Shown: positions 35,352-43,694 of the stretch, one piece after another
Layout: each line of letters starts with the position of its first letter
Position numbering within the stretch: position 1 is the first letter of the stretch
NCBI GenBank assembly: GCA_046726235.1
Contig: JBKPAD010000007.1
Coordinates: 1 to 64,000, forward strand
DNA length: 64,000 nt
Direction of reading: 5' to 3'
DNA from: Nitricoxidireducens sp046726235
Lineage (GTDB): Bacteria; Pseudomonadota; Gammaproteobacteria; Burkholderiales; Rhodocyclaceae
Translations under genes and position numbers: made by a program
The notes under the pieces: generated by a model
Databases searched by the model: none
What the model was told of the DNA's origin: nothing
The model's input: the letters and a program-made list of their open reading frames with translations, nothing else

Positions 35352-36143
35352 GTGCGCGTCCTGCCGGCCGCGCTCGGCCTGCTGCTCGTTGCCGGCCAAG
35401 CGCTTGCCGATGCCCCGGAGACCCGGCGCCAGGGCTACGCCTTCGATTCGCCGCGCGTGCTCGCCGAGCAGCGCCTGTTCGGCATCGCCCATGGCGTGAG
35501 CCTGCTTGCCTCTGCCTGTCGCGAGGTGCCCGATAGCGCGGCACGCGTCGAGAGCGCCTACAGCGCCTGGCGCGCGGAGCAGCAGGTGACGATCGACCTG
35601 GCCGCAGCGGCGCTTGCGCGCTACCACTTCGGCAGTGGCGCGGCGGCGGCCGACTGGCCGGCGATCGCTTCGGCATTGAATCTCAAGGAACGGCTTGAAC
35701 TCGCGCCGGACGCCGAGGAGCTGCGGGCCGCCTGCGCGAGCCTGCCCGAAGCGCTCGCCCAGCCGCGCTATGCGCTCGGCGAGCGCATGCGGCTCGAGGA
35801 GCTGATGGCGCAGGTCGTCGCCGCCCTCGAGGTCGAGGCGCACGGCGCCTGGTGCGGCAAGCGCGTGCCCGAGGCGGCGCGCGAGGTCCATGCCGCCCGC
35901 TACGAGAACTGGCGCGAGATCAATCTGCCGGTGTTGAAGCAGGCGCAGCAAGCGCTGGCCGCCGCGTGGCCGCAGGACGCGCCCGCCCCGAGTTTCGACG
36001 AATGGCGGGCGGAGCAGCAGCGCGCGCTGCGCATCCAGGGCAGCGTCGCTCAGTGCCTCGAGTATTCCGAAACGCTCAAGCAGCCGCAGGCGGCGCTGCG
36101 CAACGTGTTCAACCAGCCGCCGGCCGGGGAAGCCAGACCATGA
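35352..36143 (+). CDS. Exported hypothetical protein with an internal duplication and four cysteines
   Basis: I do not recognise the family. The 263-residue protein starts with GTG, giving a short signal peptide (VRVLPAALGLLLVAGQALA). The mature part is helical and falls into two related halves. Cys56 is followed by REVPDSAARVESAYSAWR, and Cys168 by GKRVPEAAREVHAARYENWR. Each half ends with a second Cys: Cys128 in CASLPEALAQPRYAL and Cys235 in CLEYSETLKQPQAAL. This suggests an ancient duplication with one disulfide per repeat in the periplasm. It lies five bases after thiG and overlaps trmB by four, so it is in the operon, but no link to thiamin is visible. Confidence 0.75.
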   Translation: MRVLPAALGLLLVAGQALADAPETRRQGYAFDSPRVLAEQRLFGIAHGVSLLASACREVPDSAARVESAYSAWRAEQQVTIDLAAAALARYHFGSGAAAADWPAIASALNLKERLELAPDAEELRAACASLPEALAQPRYALGERMRLEELMAQVVAALEVEAHGAWCGKRVPEAAREVHAARYENWREINLPVLKQAQQALAAAWPQDAPAPSFDEWRAEQQRALRIQGSVAQCLEYSETLKQPQAALRNVFNQPPAGEARP

Positions 36144-36823
36144 ATTCATCCGACAGCCCGCGTCCGATCCGCAGCTTCGTGCTGCGGCAGGGCCGCGTCT
36201 CCAGCGCCCAGGCGCGCTTCCGCGAGGAAGGCATGCCGCGCTGGGGCATCGAGTATCGCAACCAGCGGCTCGACCTCGACGCTGCCTTCGGCCGCCATGC
36301 GCCGCGCATCCTCGAGATAGGCTGCGGCATGGGCGAGACGACGGCCGTGATCGCGGCCGCGCATCCGCAGAACGACTACCTCGGCATCGAGGTGCATACG
36401 CCGGGCGTTGGCTCGCTGCTGAAGGAAATCGCGCTGCGCGAGCTGACCAACCTGCGCGTGGTCCAGCACGACGCCGTCGAGGTCGTGCGCGACATGCTGC
36501 CCGAGGGTGCGCTCGCCGGCATCCACATCTATTTCCCCGACCCGTGGCCGAAGAAGCGCCATCACAAGCGCCGCCTGATCCAGCCGCCGTTCGTCGCGCT
36601 GCTCGCCTCGCGCCTCGCGCCCGGCGGCTACATCCATTGCGCGACGGACTGGGAGGAATACGCGCAGCAGATGCTCGAAGTGCTGGGCGGCGAGCCGCTG
36701 CTCCAGAACACGGCAGCGGCATTCGCACCGCGTCCCGACTACCGGCCGCGCACCAAGTTCGAGCAGCGCGGCGAGCGGCTCGGCCACGGCTCGTGGGACG
36801 TGATCTTCCGCCGCCGTCCATGA
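36140..36823 (+). CDS. trmB: tRNA (guanine-N7-)-methyltransferase
   Basis: TrmB makes m7G46 in tRNA variable loops. The 227-residue Rossmann methyltransferase has ILEIGCGMGETTAVIA for SAM binding, NDYLGIEVH, the TrmB signature IYFPDPWPKKRHHKRRL and late TKFEQRGERLGH. The ATG overlaps the stop of the upstream hypothetical gene, and the trmB stop overlaps the next gene (ATGA). Length is usual for proteobacterial TrmB. Confidence 0.96.
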   Translation: MNSSDSPRPIRSFVLRQGRVSSAQARFREEGMPRWGIEYRNQRLDLDAAFGRHAPRILEIGCGMGETTAVIAAAHPQNDYLGIEVHTPGVGSLLKEIALRELTNLRVVQHDAVEVVRDMLPEGALAGIHIYFPDPWPKKRHHKRRLIQPPFVALLASRLAPGGYIHCATDWEEYAQQMLEVLGGEPLLQNTAAAFAPRPDYRPRTKFEQRGERLGHGSWDVIFRRRP

Positions 36824-37593
36824 AAACGAGCGGCAGCGAAGTTTCGGCGGAGGCTAATGCGCGCGAAGCGCGCGTTAAGGCCGATAGGCCGGCCGGAGCC
36901 AACGACGACGAACTCCGCATCGTCTATCGGCTGCGCGCCGACGGCGGCGAGAGCGCCGAGTTCGTCATTCGCCTCGACCGCGCCACGCTCGCCCTGCGGG
37001 CGCCGCCGCGCGCCGAGCCGCCGTTCTGGGTGCGGCTCGAGCACCACCGCTGCGCAGGCTGTCCGCTCGATGCGGCGGCGCATCCGCTATGCCCGATGGC
37101 CGCGGCCCTGGCCGACCTGCTCGACTTCGCGCGCGGCCTCGTCTCGCACAGCGGCCTCGAGATGATCGTCGTCACGCCGGAACGCGAGATTCGCGCCGCG
37201 ACGAGCGCGCAGCGCGCGCTGAGTTCGCTGATGGGCCTGATCATGGCGACCTGCGCCTGTCCGGAAGTCGCCTGGCTGCGCCCGATGGCGCGCTTCCACC
37301 TGCCGCTGGCGAGCGAGGAGGAGACGATCTATCGTGCCGCCTCGATGTACCTGCTGGCGCAGTACTTCCGCCAACGCGCCGGCGCCGCGCCGGACTTCGA
37401 CCTCGCCGGCCTCGCCGGGCGCTACCAGCGCCTGCATGTCATCAACGTCGCCATGGCGCAGCGCCTGCGCAGCGTAGTCGACAAGGATGCGCCGGTGAAC
37501 GCCGTGATCCTGCTCGACTTGTTCGCGAAGGCGATGCCCTCGTCGGTCGACGACTCGCTGGCCGAACTGGAATACCTGTTTCAGGCGTACTAA
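36820..37593 (+). CDS. Hypothetical protein with CxxC pairs, carrying a palindromic repeat at its N-terminus
   Basis: The 257-residue cytoplasmic protein is not one I recognise firmly. Near residues 76-90 it has HHRCAGCPLDAAAHPLCPM, a possible metal- or redox-active Cys group; a second pair CAC lies at about 147-149. The rest is helical. Residues about 7-28 (EVSAEANAREARVKADRPAG) are encoded by a palindromic interspersed repeat at 36841-36903, so the repeat is translated in frame, lengthening the N-terminus. An original shorter start may have been in the same place. The ATG at 36820 overlaps the trmB stop. The gene is convergent with hemW (four-base overlap). Confidence 0.7.
   Translation: MKTSGSEVSAEANAREARVKADRPAGANDDELRIVYRLRADGGESAEFVIRLDRATLALRAPPRAEPPFWVRLEHHRCAGCPLDAAAHPLCPMAAALADLLDFARGLVSHSGLEMIVVTPEREIRAATSAQRALSSLMGLIMATCACPEVAWLRPMARFHLPLASEEETIYRAASMYLLAQYFRQRAGAAPDFDLAGLAGRYQRLHVINVAMAQRLRSVVDKDAPVNAVILLDLFAKAMPSSVDDSLAELEYLFQAY
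36841..36903. repeat. Palindromic interspersed repeat, copy B (within a CDS)
   Basis: Starts GTTTCGGCGGAGGCTAATGC and ends GGCCGGCCGGAGCCAAC; the centre contains GCGCGCGAAGCGCGC, a tight hairpin. It shares its arms with copy A at 12384-12445. Its length of about 63 bases is a multiple of three and it contains no stop in the host gene's frame. Confidence 0.68.
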
Positions 37594-38752
37594 GCCAGAA
37601 ACATCCCCAGCAGGCGGTTGAGGAAGCGCTGGCCCTTCGCGGTCGGCGTCAGGCGTTGGGCGTCGACGCCCAGCAGGCCCTCGCGCTGCGCTTCCAGCAG
37701 CGGCTCGTGCAGCGCGGCAAGCGGAATTCCGGTGCGCTCCTCGAACAGCCGCGTCTCGACGCCCTCGGTCAGGCGCAGGGCATTCATCATGAACTCGAAC
37801 GGCAGTTCCGCTGTCGTCACTTCGCGCTGTTCGGCACGCCGCTCGGCGGCGCTCAGGTAGTCGGCCGGCCCGCGCCGTCGCGATTCGCGCAGGATGCGAT
37901 CGGGGAAGCTGATCTTGGCGTGCGCGCCGGCACCGATGCCCAGGTAGTCGCCGAAGGTCCAGTAGTTGAGGTTGTGGCGGCAGCGCGCGCCCGGCCTGGC
38001 GAAGGCCGAGGTCTCGTAGTGCTCGAAGCCGACGGCGCCGAGCGCTTCCTCGACCGCCTGCTGCATGTCGGCGGCGAGGTCATCGTCGGGCACCGGTGGT
38101 GGCGAATGGTGGAAGGCGGTGTTCGGCTCCAGCGTCAGGTGGTAGGCCGAGACGTGAGTGGTGCCGCAGGCGATCGCCGTCTCGATGTCGCGCCGCGCCT
38201 CGGCCAGCGTCTGCCGCGGCAGCGCATACATGAGGTCGAGGTTGATGCGCTCGAAGTGGCGCTGCGCGAGTTCGATGGCGTGGCGCGCCTCGTCGGCCGT
38301 GTGGATGCGGCCGAGGGCGGGGAGCTTGGCGTCGTCGAAGCTCTGGACGCCGATCGACAGCCGGTTGACGCCGGCCTCGCGGAAGGCCGCGAACTTCCCG
38401 GCCTCGGCCGTGCCGGGGTTGGCCTCGAGCGTGATCTCGGCGTCCGGCGCCAGCGGCAGGCGGGCGCGGAAGGCGGCGAGCAGGCGGTCGACGGCCGTGC
38501 CGGAAAGCAGGCTCGGCGTGCCGCCGCCGAAGAACACGCTCACCACCGGCCGGCCCCACACCTGCGGCAGCGCCGATTCGAGGTCGGCGATCAGCGCCTC
38601 GACGTAGGCGTCCTCGGGAATGCCGCCCTTGGCTTCATGCGAGTTGAAGTCGCAGTATGGGCACTTGCGCACGCACCACGGCACATGCACGTAGAGCGAC
38701 AGCGGCGGCAGCGCCGCCAGGGCATGACGCCCGGCGCCGCTGCTGACGGGGA

Positions 38753-38756
<4 letters not shown>
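37590..38756 (-). CDS. hemW: Radical-SAM heme chaperone HemW
   Basis: The 388-residue protein has the radical-SAM cluster motif CVRKCPYCDF, FFGGGTPSLL, the RLSIGVQSF segment, and RHNLNYWTFGDYLGIGAGAH. HNxxYW identifies the HemW group, which inserts heme into respiratory enzymes, as opposed to coproporphyrinogen oxidase HemN, which has extra N-terminal residues. The GTG start at 38756 overlaps the rdgB stop (GTGA) and yields the typical N-terminus before LSLYVHVPWC; the open frame extends further but has no protein character. Confidence 0.92.
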
Positions 38757-39342
<586 letters not shown>

Positions 39343-39346
<4 letters not shown>

Positions 39347-40059
39347 ACGCCGAGGGCCTTTCTTTGCGCGGCGACGATGTCGCGGATGCCGTCGGCGCCG
39401 AGTTCGAGCAGCGCGTCGAGCTCCGCGCGCGAGAACGGCGCGCCTTCGGCGGTGCCCTGCACCTCGACGATGCCGCCGGTGCCGGTCATGACGATGTTCA
39501 TGTCGGTGTCGCAATCCGAATCCTCGATGTAGTCGAGGTCGAGCACCGGCACGCCCTTGTAGATGCCGACCGAAACGGCTGCGACGAAATCGCGCAGCGG
39601 GTTGGCGGCGATCTTGCCGGCGGCGACGAGCTTGCGGCAGGCGTCGTGCAGCGCGACGCAGGCGCCGGTGATGGAGGCGCAGCGCGTGCCGCCGTCGGCC
39701 TGCAGCACGTCGCAGTCGAGCGTGACCTGGCGTTCGCCGAGCGCGGCGAGGTCGGTCACGGCGCGCAGGGAGCGTCCGATCAGGCGCTGGATCTCCTGCG
39801 TGCGCCCGCTCTGCTTGCCCTTGGCGGCTTCGCGCGCGGTGCGCGTGTTGGTCGAGCGCGGCAGCATGCCGTACTCGGCCGTCACCCAGCCCTGGCCCTT
39901 GCCGCGCAGGAAGGGCGGCACGTTGTCCTCGACGCTGGCGGTGCACAGCACGCGCGTGTTGCCGAATTCGACCAGCACGCTGCCTTCGGCGTGCATGGTG
40001 AAGTCGCGGGTGATGCGCAGGGCGCGCAACTGGTTCGGTTGTCTGGTGCTGGGTCTCAT
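39343..40059 (-). CDS. rph: Ribonuclease PH
   Basis: RNase PH trims tRNA 3' ends phosphorolytically. The 238-residue protein has the typical start MRPSTRQPNQLRALRITRDF, VLCTASVEDNVPPFLRGKGQGWVTAEY, MLPRSTNTRTAREAAKGKQSGRTQEI, and late DLDYIEDSDCDTDMNIVMTG. The ATG at 40059 is preferred over an upstream extension that overlaps the phosphatase gene. Full length, unlike the frameshifted K-12 gene. Confidence 0.96.
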
Positions 40060-40066
40060 GCTGTTC

Positions 40067-40975
40067 CTATCGTGAGTATTTCTGGATCGCGCCGCGGATT
40101 TCCTCGATCGCGCGCTCGATGTCGGCCTCGCTGAGCTCATTCTCCCGCGCGCGCGCGGTGTCGAAGCCCTCCATCTGCGTCGTGTGGGCGTCGAGCGGCA
40201 TGGTGTGGGTCTCGACCAGCGACGTCTCGTCGCCGTAGCTGTCTTCCCAGTCGAGGGCGATCAGGGAGAGATTGTCGCAGGTCTCGCCGGCCAGCGCCTC
40301 GGCGGCGTCGAGCAGGCGCGGCACGCCCTGAATGACGCCCGACTGCGTCAGGGTGCGGATCAGCGTGGCGTCGTCGAGCGGCCCCCAGACGCCGTCGGTG
40401 CACAGCATGATGACGTCGCCGGAAGACAGCGGCGTCTTGCGCGAGAAGTCGATCTGCGGCGTATGGCCGCCGCCGAGGCAGCTATAGACGCGGTTGCGCT
40501 CGGGGTGGTGGCGCGCCTCGTCGGGGCTGATCGCGCCCTGGTCGACCAGCATCTGCACGCGCGAGTGGTCGCGCGTGCGCGCGACGATGGCGCCGTCGCG
40601 GATCACGCACAGCCGCGAGTCGCCGGCATGCGCCCAGTAGGCGATGTTGTCCTGGACGACGCAGGCGACGCAGGTGGTGCGCGGCGCCTCCGGCAAGCCG
40701 TGCTCGTCGGCGTAGCCGGCGATGGCGTGGTGCGCGTTCGACAGGCCCCAGGACAGGAACAGGAAGGGATCGGGCAGCCGCGGCATCGATTCGCGCTGGA
40801 AAGCCTCGGTCAGCGACTGTACGGCGATCTGGGCAGCGATCTCGCCGTGCAGGTGCCCGCCCATGCCGTCGGCGACGACCATGAACAGCGACTCGCGCGA
40901 GTAGCAGTAGGCGAGCCGGTCCTGGTTCTGTTGCCGCTTGCCGGTGCGGCTTTCCTGGAAGATGGTGAACTTCAT
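40067..40975 (-). CDS. PP2C-family Ser/Thr protein phosphatase
   Basis: The 302-residue protein has the PPM metal-site pattern: NQDRLAYCY near the N-terminus, VVADGMGGHLHGEIAA, WAHAGDSRLCVIRDG, and MLCTDGVWGPLDD. It should dephosphorylate Ser/Thr proteins with Mn/Mg. It is four bases downstream of the kinase gene, the classic kinase-phosphatase pair, and seven bases upstream of rph. No type VI secretion genes or forkhead domain are adjacent, so it is a stand-alone pair, not an obvious PppA/PpkA. Confidence 0.92.
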   Translation of the reverse strand: MKFTIFQESRTGKRQQNQDRLAYCYSRESLFMVVADGMGGHLHGEIAAQIAVQSLTEAFQRESMPRLPDPFLFLSWGLSNAHHAIAGYADEHGLPEAPRTTCVACVVQDNIAYWAHAGDSRLCVIRDGAIVARTRDHSRVQMLVDQGAISPDEARHHPERNRVYSCLGGGHTPQIDFSRKTPLSSGDVIMLCTDGVWGPLDDATLIRTLTQSGVIQGVPRLLDAAEALAGETCDNLSLIALDWEDSYGDETSLVETHTMPLDAHTTQMEGFDTARARENELSEADIERAIEEIRGAIQKYSR

Positions 40976-40979
40976 TCGG

Positions 40980-41912
40980 CTATTTCCCCATGAGGCCCTT
41001 GAAGCGCCGGCTCAGCGTGTCGACCCAGGTGCTGGCGTGGGTCGTCTGGCTGCTGTCGGTCAGCGCCTTCTGCAGCGCGAACACCGACAGCGGACGCTCG
41101 AGGTAGTCGAGCTTCAGGCACCAGTCGACGGTCTCGAGCAGCTGCGTCGAGTACTTGCCGGCCCAGCGACGCGAGGCCGGTTCGAGTTCGTCCTTCGCCA
41201 GCCGCGCCTTCGCCGGTTGCGGCACCGAGGCGCCGAGCGTGGCATAGATGCTGGCGCCGACGGCATAGATGTCGGTCCACGGCCCGAGCTGGTCGGGCGC
41301 CTCGTACTGCTCCGGCGCCGCGAAGCCAGGCGTGTACATCGGCTTCAGGCGCGGCCCCTCGCTCTCGAGCGCCTGGCGCGCGGCGCCGAAGTCGAGCAGC
41401 ACCGGCGTGCCGTCGTTGCGCAGGTAGATGTTCGCCGGCTTGATGTCGAGGTGCAGCAGCTTCTGCGTGTGCACCTCGCGCAGGCCATTGAGCAGGCGCG
41501 AGAAGACGTTGCGCACGAAGGTCTCGCCGATGTCGCCCTTGTGCTTGCGGATGTGCTCGTGCAGCGTCCGTCCGCGCTCGTACTGCATGACCATGTAGAC
41601 GGTTTCGTTGGCGCGGAAGAAGTTGAGCACGCGCACGACGTTCGGATGGCTCAGATGCGCGAGCGAGCGGCCTTCCTCGAAGAAGCACTTCATGCCGTGG
41701 CGGAAGGCGCCGAGGTTCTCCTCGCTGATCACCGGCACCACGCCCTCGGTGCGCAGCGCCAGCGAATGCGGCAGGTATTCCTTGATCGCGACCGGCGTCT
41801 CGTCTTCGTCGTAGGCGAGATAGACGATCGAAAACCCGCCGACCGACAACTGTCGTTCGATGCGGTAGCGGTCGAGCTGGAATCCCGGCGGGAGAGGCTT
41901 GTTGGCCTGCAT
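40980..41912 (-). CDS. Ser/Thr protein kinase
   Basis: The 310-residue protein is a nearly minimal eukaryotic-type kinase domain: GGFSIV glycine loop, Lys44 in VAIKEYL, catalytic loop HLDIKPANI at 154-162, LDFGAAR at 173-179, and AAPEQYE at 198-204. The catalytic HRD is HLD, a non-RD-type change; the catalytic Asp156 is present, so activity is expected without activation-loop phosphorylation. No membrane or sensor domain follows. It pairs with the phosphatase downstream, and is divergent from yicC. Confidence 0.92.
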   Translation of the reverse strand: MQANKPLPPGFQLDRYRIERQLSVGGFSIVYLAYDEDETPVAIKEYLPHSLALRTEGVVPVISEENLGAFRHGMKCFFEEGRSLAHLSHPNVVRVLNFFRANETVYMVMQYERGRTLHEHIRKHKGDIGETFVRNVFSRLLNGLREVHTQKLLHLDIKPANIYLRNDGTPVLLDFGAARQALESEGPRLKPMYTPGFAAPEQYEAPDQLGPWTDIYAVGASIYATLGASVPQPAKARLAKDELEPASRRWAGKYSTQLLETVDWCLKLDYLERPLSVFALQKALTDSSQTTHASTWVDTLSRRFKGLMGK

Positions 41913-41918
41913 GGCGTT

Positions 41919-41924
41919 TATACT
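41919..41924 (+). promoter_or_regulatory. Possible -10 box for yicC-gmk-rpoZ-spoT
   Basis: TATACT in the 47-base gap between the kinase and yicC starts. A -35-like TTGTTG at 41899-41904 is spaced too closely (14 bases), so the promoter is tentative. The gap has no other visible feature. Confidence 0.3.
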
Positions 41925-41959
41925 CGCCGGATTGTAGCTCGCTGCTTTCCTCCACGACG

Positions 41960-42829
41960 ATGCCCATCTACAGCATGACCGGCTATGCGTCCGGCACGCG
42001 CGAACTCGGCGCTGCCGCCCTGCATCTGGAACTCAAGAGCGTGAATTCGCGCTTCCTCGACATCGGCTTCCGCTGCGGCGAGGAACTGCGCTCGCTCGAG
42101 ATGCCGCTGCGCGAGCGCATCGCCGCCGCGCTCGGTCGCGGCAAGGTCGAATGCCGCATGAACCTCACGCCGCAGGCCAGCGGCACGCGCGAACTGGCGC
42201 CCAACGCCGGTCTCGTCGAACAGCTGGTGCGGATGCAGGAAACCGTGCGTGCGCTGCTGCCGGCCGCCACGCCGCTCACCGTCGCCGAAGTGCTGCGCTG
42301 GCCCGGCGTCGTCGGCGACGAGACCGTCGATCCCGAACGCCTGCAGGCCGAAGCGCTGTCGCTGATCGACGCCGTGCTGAAGGACTTCATCGCCACGCGC
42401 GAGCGCGAGGGCGCCAAGCTTGCCGCCATGATCCTCGAGCGCGTCGCCCGCATGCGGCAGCTCACCGCCCAGCTCGCCCCGCTGCTGCCCAAGGCGCTCG
42501 CCGATTACGAGACGCGCCTGTCGGCCAAGCTGCGCGAGGCCGTCGCCGGGCTGGACGAGGAGCGCATCCGCCAGGAAGTCGGGCTGTTCGCGACGCGCAT
42601 CGACGTCGCCGAGGAGATGTCGCGGCTGGCCACGCATCTCGACGAGCTGGAGCGCATCGTCACCAAGGGCGGCGCCGTCGGCAAGCGCCTCGATTTCCTG
42701 ATGCAGGAGCTCAACCGCGAATCGAACACCGTCGCCTCGAAGTCCGTGTCGGCGGAGATCACCGCCATCGCCCTGGAACTCAAGCTGCTGATCGAGCAGG
42801 TGAGGGAGCAGGTGCAGAACCTGGAATAG
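41960..42829 (+). CDS. yicC: YicC-family endoribonuclease
   Basis: The 289-residue protein begins YSMTGYASG and has ELKSVNSRFLDIGFR in the N-terminal domain and RLDFLMQELNRESNTVASKS in the C-terminal domain, both hallmarks of the family. E. coli YicC is an endoribonuclease tied to sRNA turnover. It lies three bases before gmk, a linkage found in many proteobacteria. Confidence 0.94.
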   Translation: MPIYSMTGYASGTRELGAAALHLELKSVNSRFLDIGFRCGEELRSLEMPLRERIAAALGRGKVECRMNLTPQASGTRELAPNAGLVEQLVRMQETVRALLPAATPLTVAEVLRWPGVVGDETVDPERLQAEALSLIDAVLKDFIATREREGAKLAAMILERVARMRQLTAQLAPLLPKALADYETRLSAKLREAVAGLDEERIRQEVGLFATRIDVAEEMSRLATHLDELERIVTKGGAVGKRLDFLMQELNRESNTVASKSVSAEITAIALELKLLIEQVREQVQNLE

Positions 42830-42832
42830 GAC

Positions 42833-43450
42833 ATGAACGCAGGAACCCTTTTCGTCGTCTCGGCGCCGTCCGGCGCCGGCAAGACCACACTGGTCAAGCT
42901 GCTGCTCGAGCGCGACCCGAAGGTGCGCCACTCGATTTCCTACACCACGCGGGCGCCGCGGCCCGGCGAGCAGAACGGCCGCGAATACCATTTCATCGAC
43001 ATCCCGACCTTCACCGCCATGCGCGATCGCGGCGAATTCCTCGAGTGGGCGGAGGTGCATGGCAACTTCTACGGCACCTCGCGTCCCTGGCTCGAGGCGC
43101 AGATGCAGGCCGGCGACGACATGCTGCTGGAGATCGACTGGCAGGGCGCCGCCCAGGTGCGTGAAATCTTCCCCGAGGCGGTGGGGATTTTCATCCTGCC
43201 GCCGTCGATCGAGGAACTCGAACGCCGCCTGCGCGGACGAAATCAGGACAGCGACGAGGTGATCCAGCGCCGCGTCGCCGCGGCCATGGGCGAAATGCGT
43301 CACGTCGAGGAGTTCGATTTCGTTATAATCAACAACAACTTGCAGGAGGCGCTCGATGACTTGTGCGCCGCCGTGCGGGCTTCCCGCCAGCGCTTCCCGC
43401 GCCAGGCGGCCCGGCACCCGGAAATTTTCCGCTTTCTGAACTCTCACTGA
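42833..43450 (+). CDS. gmk: Guanylate kinase
   Basis: Gmk phosphorylates GMP to GDP. The 205-residue P-loop kinase has VVSAPSGAGKTTLVKLLLE, SYTTRAPRPGEQNGREYHF, FLEWAEVHGNFYGTS, and ILPPSIEELERRLRGR. Typical length. It precedes rpoZ and spoT, so GTP supply and ppGpp metabolism share one transcript. Confidence 0.97.
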   Translation: MNAGTLFVVSAPSGAGKTTLVKLLLERDPKVRHSISYTTRAPRPGEQNGREYHFIDIPTFTAMRDRGEFLEWAEVHGNFYGTSRPWLEAQMQAGDDMLLEIDWQGAAQVREIFPEAVGIFILPPSIEELERRLRGRNQDSDEVIQRRVAAAMGEMRHVEEFDFVIINNNLQEALDDLCAAVRASRQRFPRQAARHPEIFRFLNSH

Positions 43451-43460
43451 AGGACCGACC

Positions 43461-43667
43461 ATGGCCCGCGTTACCGTAGACGACTGCCTCAAGAGAATCC
43501 CCAATCGCTTCCAACTGACGCTGGCCGCCACTTATCGCGCGCGCCAGATCACCATGGGCAGCACGCCGCTGGTCGAGGCGGGCCGCGACAAGCCGACGGT
43601 CCTGGCGCTGCGCGAAATCGCGGCCGGCAAGGTCGGCCTCGAAGTGCTCAACCGCGGGCAAGCCTGA
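43461..43667 (+). CDS. rpoZ: RNA polymerase omega subunit
   Basis: The 68-residue protein has the omega start MARVTVDDCLKRIPNRFQL and later LAATYRARQI and KPTVLALREIAAGK. Omega helps assemble RNA polymerase and forms part of a ppGpp-binding site. It sits between gmk (10 bases upstream) and spoT (27 bases downstream), the typical gmk-rpoZ-spoT order. Confidence 0.96.
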   Translation: MARVTVDDCLKRIPNRFQLTLAATYRARQITMGSTPLVEAGRDKPTVLALREIAAGKVGLEVLNRGQA

Positions 43668-43694
43668 TCCGCATGAAGCGGACGCGACCGAACC

